From NCBI GenBank assembly GCA_964542475.1, contig CAZIUL010000037.1, forward strand, positions 1 through 41,804: DNA of 41,804 nt. Reading direction: 5' to 3'. The notes beneath the pieces are model-generated. The model was not told the origin of the DNA. It ran no database searches and saw nothing but the letters and a program-made list of their open reading frames with translations. Shown piece after piece: positions 23,895-30,300 of this stretch (position 1 is the first letter of the stretch; the number at the start of each line of letters is the position of its first letter). The DNA is from CAZIUL01 sp964542475. GTDB lineage: Bacteria; Planctomycetota; B15-G4; CAYZWU01. The translations under genes and the position numbers were made by a program.

Positions 23895-25694
23895 TCAGCT
23901 CATCATCTGGAGCAGTGAATCCCCCTCGTGCCTGAGGTGGAAACGGGTTTCCTCGATGATCTTTTTATCCTCGCTCTTCACGATATAGTTGTTCAGGTAA
24001 AGCAGATCCATCTTGGAACGGCTGAACGTGTTGAATGCGTTGGCCGGATTTTCCACAATGGGCTCGCCCTTGAGGTTGAACGATGTGTTCATCACAACGG
24101 GTACGCCCGTGGCCTCGCCGAAAAGCTCGATCATGCGGTGGTAGTCCGGGTTGCTTTTCTTGACCGCTGTCTGGAGCCTGCCTGTCCCGTCCACGTGGGT
24201 TATTGCGGGGATCACATCCCGCTTGTTCTCATGGACAGGCACAACAAACAGCATGAACCTGGCCGGGTAGTGCTTCTCCGCCTCCGGAAGGTCGAAGAAG
24301 TCGTAGCATCGCTCCTCGGTTACCGTGGGCGCGAACGGCCTGAACGCCTCCCTGAACTTGATTTTGGCGTTCAGGATGTCCTTCATCTCGGCGCGTCTCG
24401 GGTCGGCGATGATGCTTCGCGCACCGAGCGCCCGCGGCCCCCATTCGAGCTTTCCTCTGAACCACCCGCAGACCTTGCCGCCTTCGAGCGCATCAACCAC
24501 TCTTGCAAAGAACTTCTCGTCATCCTCGACCTTTTCGAAAGGGATTTCGTTTTCCTTCAACCATGTCTCGATCTGCCCGTCGCTGTACTCGGGCCCGAGA
24601 TGCGCGTGATCGAGCACGAAGTTGTTTCTCGGCTTGTTCAGAAGATCGTGGTACACCCACATGGCCGCGCCGACAGCTCCCCCGTCGTCCCCGGCGGCCG
24701 GGTGGATGTAGAGCTCGTCGAACGGTGTCTGTTTCAGGATCTTGGCGTTTGCAACGGAGTTGAGCCCAACGCCGCCCGCGATGCAGAGCTTGTCCAGCCC
24801 GGTTTCCTTGTGAAGGTGGTTGGCCATGTTGAGGAGGATTTCCTCGGTCACCCTCTGTATGGACGCGGCCACATCGCAGTAAAACGGATCCAGAGTCTTG
24901 TCCCCGGTCTTGGGATCTTTTGGCGGACGACCGAAAAGCTTGATGAAATGCCTGCTCAAGGTGCTCGTGGGCGAATAGTGGTAAGCGAAGTATTTCATGT
25001 CGTGAAAGATCGATCCGTCCTCGGCGATCTTTACCACCTGTTTTATCTTGTCCACGTACTTCGCCTCGCCGTAAGGCGCCATGCCCATGAGCTTGTACTC
25101 GCCCTCGTTCACCTCGAAACCGCAGTAAGCGGTGAACGCCGAGTAGAGGAGTCCCACCGAATGCGGGAAGACGAGCTCTTTTTCCAGCTTTATCTTGTTG
25201 CCTTCAGCCATACCCATGGTGCCGGTGCACCACTCCCCGACTCCGTCCACGGTCATTATCGCGCTTTTTTCAAACGGCGAGCAGTAGTACGAGGCTGCGG
25301 CATGGGACATGTGATGGTCACAGAACAGTATCTTCTTCTTCGGTACGCTTCCGGGCAGTCGTTCGCGGATGAGCGATTTGATCCAGAGCTTGTCCGTGAG
25401 CCACCTGTGCATGGACTCTCGAAAAACTCTCCAGGACCGTGGAAAGGTCTGGAAGGCCGTCATCATGATCCTTTCGAACTTGAGGAACGGCTTCTCGTAG
25501 AACACGACATATGAGACGTCTTCCATGCGGATGCCGGCAGAACGGAGGCAGAACTCGGTCGCCTTCGACGGAAAGCCCTTGTCGTGCTTTACCCTGCTGA
25601 AGCGCTCCTCCTCAGCGGCTGCGATCAGCACGCCGTCCTGCACCAGCGCGGCTGCCGAGTCGTGGTAGTAAAAGGATAAGCCAAGGATATACAT
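23895..25694 (-). CDS. NodU/CmcH-type O-carbamoyltransferase
   Basis: 599 residues. Transfers a carbamoyl group from carbamoyl phosphate to a hydroxyl, via ATP. It has an N-terminal Kae1-like fold (LGLSFYYHDSAAALVQDG, EEERFSRVKHDKG), the metal-binding CDHHMSHAAASYY near residue 125, MGMAPYGEAKY, and CIAGGVGLNSVANAKI. The C-terminal YrdC-like region has WGPRALGARSIIADPR and FREAFRPFAPTV. The start ATG overlaps the stop of the upstream SxtJ-like gene (ATGA), and an SGNH membrane protein follows. Such trios occur near glycan or secondary-metabolite genes; the acceptor is unknown. Confidence 0.93.
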   Translation of the reverse strand: MYILGLSFYYHDSAAALVQDGVLIAAAEEERFSRVKHDKGFPSKATEFCLRSAGIRMEDVSYVVFYEKPFLKFERIMMTAFQTFPRSWRVFRESMHRWLTDKLWIKSLIRERLPGSVPKKKILFCDHHMSHAAASYYCSPFEKSAIMTVDGVGEWCTGTMGMAEGNKIKLEKELVFPHSVGLLYSAFTAYCGFEVNEGEYKLMGMAPYGEAKYVDKIKQVVKIAEDGSIFHDMKYFAYHYSPTSTLSRHFIKLFGRPPKDPKTGDKTLDPFYCDVAASIQRVTEEILLNMANHLHKETGLDKLCIAGGVGLNSVANAKILKQTPFDELYIHPAAGDDGGAVGAAMWVYHDLLNKPRNNFVLDHAHLGPEYSDGQIETWLKENEIPFEKVEDDEKFFARVVDALEGGKVCGWFRGKLEWGPRALGARSIIADPRRAEMKDILNAKIKFREAFRPFAPTVTEERCYDFFDLPEAEKHYPARFMLFVVPVHENKRDVIPAITHVDGTGRLQTAVKKSNPDYHRMIELFGEATGVPVVMNTSFNLKGEPIVENPANAFNTFSRSKMDLLYLNNYIVKSEDKKIIEETRFHLRHEGDSLLQMMS

Positions 25695-25933
25695 CAGATC
25701 TGACTCCGTGCTCTTTTTTTGTTGCTTGGATCGTACTTGATCTTTTGCCAGTTCGAATCGGAAGGTTTTCGCATCTTCAGCGGATCACAGAAGAGGCTGA
25801 TTACAATGCCCGCGGGCATGACGAATACAAAGTAGAGTAAGGAGAGAATCAGCCTTGACAGCATGTGGCCGAAGCGCTCTGAAAACCGCGTAAAGCCCTT
25901 GTAGAAGCTGCTCATGAGATTTGTTTCATCCAT
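25694..25933 (-). CDS. Small SxtJ-like membrane protein
   Basis: 79 residues with one or two membrane spans (SRLILSLLYFVFVMPAGIVI), followed by the DPLKMRKPSDSNWQK tail. That tail resembles the end of SxtJ-family proteins found beside carbamoyltransferases. Full SxtJ members are about 130 residues, so this is a short form. The stop overlaps the carbamoyltransferase ATG by one base, implying coupled translation. Start choice is uncertain because no ribosome site precedes ATG 25933 or the internal ATG at 25915. No enzymatic motif is visible. Confidence 0.65.
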   Translation of the reverse strand: MDETNLMSSFYKGFTRFSERFGHMLSRLILSLLYFVFVMPAGIVISLFCDPLKMRKPSDSNWQKIKYDPSNKKRARSQI

Positions 25934-26097
25934 AAAAACAGGATAACACTATAGGCCCGGAGCTCGAAGCTTGACAGGCCGCAAAGGGGTAAACCTCGAA
26001 ACCTTCTATTTTTACACAAAGCGCTGTTGTTTCAAGGGATTGCCTGAAATATACCTTGTCCCATGTTCAGGTTCAAAGTCGCATACCCCCATCGTAG

Positions 26098-26116
26098 CTG
26101 AACGATAATCATTGTC
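26098..26116. promoter_or_regulatory. Fur-box-like sequence
   Basis: CGATAATCATTGTCG (26102-26116) matches the 7-1-7 Fur motif TGATAATCATTATCA at 12 of 15 positions and is itself near-palindromic. It lies about 90 nt upstream of the antiporter gene. No fur gene is in the window; the match could be chance. Confidence 0.35.
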
Positions 26117-26207
26117 GGATGATCGGAATAAGATCTTGATATAAAGGTGTCTTTTCCATTTAAATGGCGGAATGAGTACAACTTAAACTCGGCTGATTGG
26201 ATAAAGA

Positions 26208-27542
26208 ATGACTGATTTCGAGATAGTGTTTTTTGCAATCGCGACTCTCATGGGGCTTGGGGCGCTGTTTGGGTATTTGAACCACAGGGTCCTGAAACTG
26301 CCTCACACAATCGGCCTGATGATCATAACACTGGCGTTTTCGCTTGCCGTGCTTCTCGTGGATCTCATGGTTCCCATGGTGGATCTGAAAACGCCCGCAC
26401 AGGATTTCATGGAACGCGTGCATTTTTACGAAGCCCTGATGCACTGCACGCTCAGCTTTCTGCTGTTTGCCGGCGCCCTGCACGTGAACCTTGACGATCT
26501 CCTGGAGAGAAAGTTCGCCATCAGCACGCTTGCAACGGTGGGTGTGCTCATATCAACATTTCTCGTGGGCTTCCTTTCCTGGCTGCTCTTTCGATGGCTC
26601 GGCTTTTCAGTGGACTGGGGGTTCTGCCTGATTTTTGGAGCCCTGATTTCACCGACGGATCCGGTAGCTGTGCTCGGCCTGCTCAAGAACGTGAAAGCTC
26701 CGCGAAGCCTCGAGGCCAAGATCGCAGGTGAGTCGCTGTTCAACGATGGTGTCGGTATCGTTGTCTTCCTGGTGCTAGTGGCTTTTTTCGTAGGGGGTGG
26801 GGGAGATGTGCACGCCGGGGCTGATTCAGCGGGCGTGAGCGCAGAGACACCCCAAGAAACCATCGGTGTCGCCAAGATCGTTATCATGTTTCTGAAGGAG
26901 GTGCTTGGCGGGGCTGCTCTCGGCCTGCTGTTCGGGTATGTTGCCTACAGGGCCATGAAGAGCATCGACCAGTACCAGCTCGAGGTGCTGATAACTCTCG
27001 CCTGCGTGATGCTGGCCTATTCCGTGGCAGGAGCCCTCCATTTTTCAGGCCCGATCGCAGTGGTCCTGGCCGGGCTCCTGATCGGAAACCAAGGCAAACG
27101 GTTCGCGATGAGCCCTGTGACAGTGGACCATGTCGAGAAGTTCTGGTCGCTCATCGACGAGATCCTGAACTCCATGCTGTTTCTCCTGATCGGTCTCGAG
27201 ATATTTCTTGTTCCAATGGGTTCGTTCAAGCTGGTGCTGGCGGCTCTGCTGTCTGTTCCTGTTGTTCTGTTGTCGCGCTTTGTCAGCGTTTCGATTCCCA
27301 TCTCGATCCTGTCGGTCCGCCGTCAGTTCTCCAGGGGCGTGATTCCAATCCTCACGTGGAGCGGGCTTCGCGGGGGGATTTCTGTCGCGCTCGTGCTGTT
27401 TTTGTCGCAGAATCCGGCAATCGACCCGGAAACGCTGAAGCTCCTTCTCGTGTCCACTTACATGGTGGTTCTCTTTTCCGTGATCGTGCAGGGCCTGACA
27501 GTAAAGCCTCTTCTGAAATGGTTCATGCAAAAGGAGAGCTGA
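26208..27542 (+). CDS. Na+/H+ (monovalent cation:proton) antiporter, CPA1/NhaP type
   Basis: 444 residues, about 12 membrane spans. Characteristic signatures are LSFLLFAGALHVNLDDL, FGALISPTDPVAVLGLLK (spans 4-5) and GESLFNDGVGIVVF, with the conserved Asp of the ion-binding site, plus TWSGLRGGISVALVL near residue 385. A Gly/Ala-rich loop (~200-225) separates two spans. The C-terminus is short, with no TrkA/RCK domain. It probably exchanges Na+ or K+ for H+. It stands alone between the divergent carbamoyltransferase cluster and the methyltransferase fusion. Confidence 0.92.
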   Translation: MTDFEIVFFAIATLMGLGALFGYLNHRVLKLPHTIGLMIITLAFSLAVLLVDLMVPMVDLKTPAQDFMERVHFYEALMHCTLSFLLFAGALHVNLDDLLERKFAISTLATVGVLISTFLVGFLSWLLFRWLGFSVDWGFCLIFGALISPTDPVAVLGLLKNVKAPRSLEAKIAGESLFNDGVGIVVFLVLVAFFVGGGGDVHAGADSAGVSAETPQETIGVAKIVIMFLKEVLGGAALGLLFGYVAYRAMKSIDQYQLEVLITLACVMLAYSVAGALHFSGPIAVVLAGLLIGNQGKRFAMSPVTVDHVEKFWSLIDEILNSMLFLLIGLEIFLVPMGSFKLVLAALLSVPVVLLSRFVSVSIPISILSVRRQFSRGVIPILTWSGLRGGISVALVLFLSQNPAIDPETLKLLLVSTYMVVLFSVIVQGLTVKPLLKWFMQKES

Positions 27543-27570
27543 CGAACCACGGACGGAAGAGAGGGAAAAT

Positions 27571-27595
27571 GTAGGGGCGAATAATTATTCGCCCT
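27571..27595. repeat. GTAGGGGCG palindromic repeat, copy 1
   Basis: GTAGG is followed by a perfect 20-bp palindrome GGGCGAATAATTATTCGCCC (27575-27594), 30 nt after the antiporter stop. It shares the GTAGGG(G/A)CG head and mirrored end with the copies at 38882 and 40340. It could serve as an mRNA 3' end, but no T-run follows. Confidence 0.8.
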
Positions 27596-27720
27596 CTTGA
27601 AGGTTTACCCTAAATTTGCAAAGTTAGGGTTTATTTCAGGAATTTGAAGGGAAGTGGTGGTTAACTGTTAATGGCTTAAGAGGATCGGGCCTCCGGCTTC
27701 CAGTAATAGGACTGAATTAC

Positions 27721-27764
27721 AAAAATTATCCGTGTTCATCCGTGGTTCTCTTTCTTCTCTTCCT
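27721..27764. repeat. Dispersed ATCCGTG-CATCCGTGGTTC repeat, copy 2
   Basis: AAAAATTATCCGTGTTCATCCGTGGTTCTCTTT-type sequence, nearly identical to 18514-18558. It overlaps the 3' end of the methyltransferase fusion: the last codons K-E-N-H-G and the TGA stop (27736-27738) are read from the repeat. An inverted partial copy (GAACCACGGACGGA) sits at 27544-27557. Confidence 0.75.
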
Positions 27765-29241
27765 CCAGCCTTCTCCCTCCCCCCCAGGCGTACAGCGCAA
27801 CCGACACGGCTGCCGCGGCGTTGAGCGAATCGACTCCGGGTTTCATTGGAATGGAGAGGGAGTTCTCCTTTCCATAGCGTATCGGCAACCCCTCGCCTTC
27901 GAGGCCGGCAACAAGGCCGAACCTTTCCGGAAAACTGAACGATCGGATGTTTTGCCCTGCCGGCGACAAGGCGAACAGGGGCAAGCTGCCCGTGTCCAGC
28001 TCATTCAAGAAAGGCCCGCTGAAGAGCGGAAGGTCCAGCAGGCTCGATCCGGCTGCCCTGCACGACTTGGGCAGGAACGGGTGCGCGGCTTCCTGTAGGC
28101 ACACAACTTCCGAGACATCGAACGCCGCAGCGGATCGGATCACCGCTCCCACGTTTTCCGGATCCTGGAAAGGGATGAAAAGCGTGCAGCCGTCCGCGCC
28201 TTGCCCGGGCGCGGTCCAGGCAGGCATGGAAGGGAGCTCGATCAGCAGAAGCGGCGATTTCGTGCCGAAGATGTCGAGCTCCTCGAACAGCTTGGAATCC
28301 ATTCGGTACCAGGTGAAATGTTCGGGCATACCAGTGGGAGGAGCCTCTCCGCCTGTCCTGCTGATCCATCCGGCGCATCGGTCCGGGTGGCATGATATCG
28401 TTTCTTTCACTACCCGTTTTCCGGACATCAACGCCATTTCCGCCTTCCTGATGCCTCGCGCCGTAAGAAGCTTTTTGAACGTCGTGAAGGTGTTGTTCGA
28501 TGAGCTCGAAATGTCCTTTGTTCTTCCTTCGAAGCCGTCAGGAGCAGGTGCTTTATGGGTGCGTATCGAACGGAAAACGAGAAGCCTTCTGCGGTGGGGG
28601 GTGTGTAAAATGGTGTACGGTTCGTCTTTGACGAGCTCGAAATCGCCGCTTTCCTCCTCGCATGCCACAGCCGTTTCCTCGTCGCAGGCGGGGCCTTTCA
28701 TGAAAATCGCCAACCCACCGGGCTCCAGGAATGTCTTGATCCTTTTGAGCGTGTCCTGTGCCTTTTCCAGGGCCCGGGTTATTACTCCGGCAACCGGGCG
28801 ATCGAACCTCTCGTCGATCTTGCGCGCTTCGACCTCGATGTTTTCGAGCTCCAGAAGATCGACCGCCTCTTCCAGAAACGCGGCGCGTTTTTTTCTGCCT
28901 TCCGCCATGATGATGAAAAGCTCAGGCCTGATGATTTTGAGAGGGATTGCCGGGAATCCTGCTCCGCTGCCGATATCAAGGAGCGGCGAAGGCAGGTCGA
29001 TGAGATTCGCCACTATCATGGAATCAACGTAAAGCTTCGCCACCATGTTCTCGAAGTTGTGGATCCTTGTGAGGTTCAGTTCACGGGTTCTCAGCCTCAA
29101 AAGCTCGTGAAACGCCCAGAGTTTATCAGCTTCAAGAGATGTAAGCTCGATGCCGTGATGCCGGCAGAGATCGGCAAGGCCTTCCTTGTCCGGTGAGTGC
29201 CCTTTTTGTCCGCTTGCGCTGTTTTTTCCTCTCGAAGCCAT
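27736..29241 (-). CDS. RsmG 16S rRNA methyltransferase fused to a SpoU/TrmH-family RNA methyltransferase
   Basis: 501 residues in one frame. Residues ~20-215 are RsmG, the 16S rRNA G527 N7-methyltransferase (LTRIHNFENMVAKLYVDSM, DIGSGAGFPAIPLKI near 86, EGRKKRAAFLEEAVDLLELE, VITRAL). After a linker at ~220-235 comes a SPOUT-type domain with its N-terminal substrate-binding part (FTTFKKLLTARGIRKAEMAL). The three SpoU motifs follow: PFQDPENVGAVIRSAAAFDV (~357), GLVAGLEGEGLP (~444) and SIPMKPGVDSLNAAAAVSVA (~464). The second domain would 2'-O-methylate a ribose; its RNA target is unknown. RsmG alone is ~210 residues and normally stands free. No frameshift or internal start with a ribosome site was seen at the junction. 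The C-terminal tail comes from a dispersed repeat. Confidence 0.9.
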   Translation of the reverse strand: MASRGKNSASGQKGHSPDKEGLADLCRHHGIELTSLEADKLWAFHELLRLRTRELNLTRIHNFENMVAKLYVDSMIVANLIDLPSPLLDIGSGAGFPAIPLKIIRPELFIIMAEGRKKRAAFLEEAVDLLELENIEVEARKIDERFDRPVAGVITRALEKAQDTLKRIKTFLEPGGLAIFMKGPACDEETAVACEEESGDFELVKDEPYTILHTPHRRRLLVFRSIRTHKAPAPDGFEGRTKDISSSSNNTFTTFKKLLTARGIRKAEMALMSGKRVVKETISCHPDRCAGWISRTGGEAPPTGMPEHFTWYRMDSKLFEELDIFGTKSPLLLIELPSMPAWTAPGQGADGCTLFIPFQDPENVGAVIRSAAAFDVSEVVCLQEAAHPFLPKSCRAAGSSLLDLPLFSGPFLNELDTGSLPLFALSPAGQNIRSFSFPERFGLVAGLEGEGLPIRYGKENSLSIPMKPGVDSLNAAAAVSVALYAWGGGRRLEEEKKENHG

Positions 29242-29388
29242 GGCGTTTCATCTCCGGGTGACCGGGCCTTTCCTTGCATCGGTCGGCCGTGTTATAAAGG
29301 GTGGCTGAAACATGGTGCCTGTTTTGTACATTCGGAAGTATAAGGATAATTTAAAGGGTCAATCCTGACTTTGCAAAAGGGTTTTTGT

Positions 29389-30300
29389 ATGGCGGAACGG
29401 GTGGTGCTGATATTTGTTGACGGGCTTGGCGTCGGAGAAGAGAATCCGGACACAAATCCGATGGCCCGCGCCAAAGGTAAGTGCCTTGGCGTTTTTTCCG
29501 GCAAAGGGGAGGCTGCTCTAGTTTTCCAGGGTGTTGCGCGCCCTCTGGATGCCTGCCTCGGGCTGAGGGGGCTGCCCCAGAGCGCCACCGGACAGACAGC
29601 GTTTTTGACCGGAGTCAATGCGGCGCGCGCTTTGGGTTATCACCTGTTCGGTTTCCCGAACGCGGAGCTGCAAGGCATCATCATGGAGCATTCCTTGCTC
29701 AAAAGGGTGAAGGAGCGAGGCAAGAAAGCGGCGTTTTTGAACGCCTTCAGGCCCCGGTTTTTCGAGATGGGTGAGGATGTGTGGAAAGATGTGCCGCTTT
29801 CCGTAACGACCTGGGCGAACCGGGCGGCCGGCCTGCCCTTCTTTTCGATCGAGGACGTGGCGCGCGGACGCGCCATCTACCAGGAGTTCACAAACGAGTC
29901 GCTCAGGAGAAGAGGGTTCGATGTGCCGCTGTTCACCCCTGAAAAGGCCGGGAGGATTCTGGCGGGCAGGAGCCGGGATTTCGACCTTCTGCTCTTCGAG
30001 TACTTCCGAACGGATGCGGCGGGCCACAGCATGGACATGGATATAGCTGTGACCGAGGTAAAACGCCTGGATCGGTTTCTCCATGCTTTCCTGGGTAGTG
30101 TGGATCTCGCACGAACACTGGTGGTCCTCACGAGCGACCACGGCAACATCGAAGATCTGTCCGTCAGGGGCCACACCAGGAACATGGCGCTCACCAACCT
30201 CTGGGGCTTGCGCGCGGCTGATATCGCTTCTACCATGCATTCGATACTGGATGTGACGCCAACGCTCCTTGGTTTCCTTGATGGACATTCAAAGCCATGA
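29389..30300 (+). CDS. Phosphomutase-like metalloenzyme, alkaline phosphatase superfamily
   Basis: 303 residues. Metal-binding and catalytic features of the iPGM/phosphopentomutase-type metalloenzyme fold are present: VVLIFVDGLGVGEENP at the start, QSATGQTAFLTGVNAA (Thr/Ser nucleophile region), EYFRTDAAGHSMD and VLTSDHGNIEDLSVRGHTRN. It lacks the large insertion of 2,3-bisphosphoglycerate-independent phosphoglycerate mutase, so that enzyme name should not be used; the substrate is unknown. ATG 29389 with AAAAGG 8 nt upstream is preferred over the in-frame TTG at 29371. Its stop overlaps the start of the next gene (ATGA), coupling it to a lipoprotein of the same superfamily. Confidence 0.85.
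   Translation: MAERVVLIFVDGLGVGEENPDTNPMARAKGKCLGVFSGKGEAALVFQGVARPLDACLGLRGLPQSATGQTAFLTGVNAARALGYHLFGFPNAELQGIIMEHSLLKRVKERGKKAAFLNAFRPRFFEMGEDVWKDVPLSVTTWANRAAGLPFFSIEDVARGRAIYQEFTNESLRRRGFDVPLFTPEKAGRILAGRSRDFDLLLFEYFRTDAAGHSMDMDIAVTEVKRLDRFLHAFLGSVDLARTLVVLTSDHGNIEDLSVRGHTRNMALTNLWGLRAADIASTMHSILDVTPTLLGFLDGHSKP

Noticed and set aside
23928..25514. 528-codon open frame on the plus strand opposite the carbamoyltransferase gene
   Set aside because: It lies wholly antisense to a gene with clear family motifs, and its translation shows no domain and an odd composition; long antisense frames are expected in GC-rich DNA.
27947..29032. 361-codon open frame on the plus strand opposite the methyltransferase fusion
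   Set aside because: Ser-rich antisense shadow. The minus strand holds all the methyltransferase motifs.
29389..30300. Calling this gene phosphoglycerate mutase (gpmI) or phosphopentomutase (deoB)
   Set aside because: Only 303 residues, without the phosphotransfer insertion domain of GpmI and without the DeoB cap-domain motifs.
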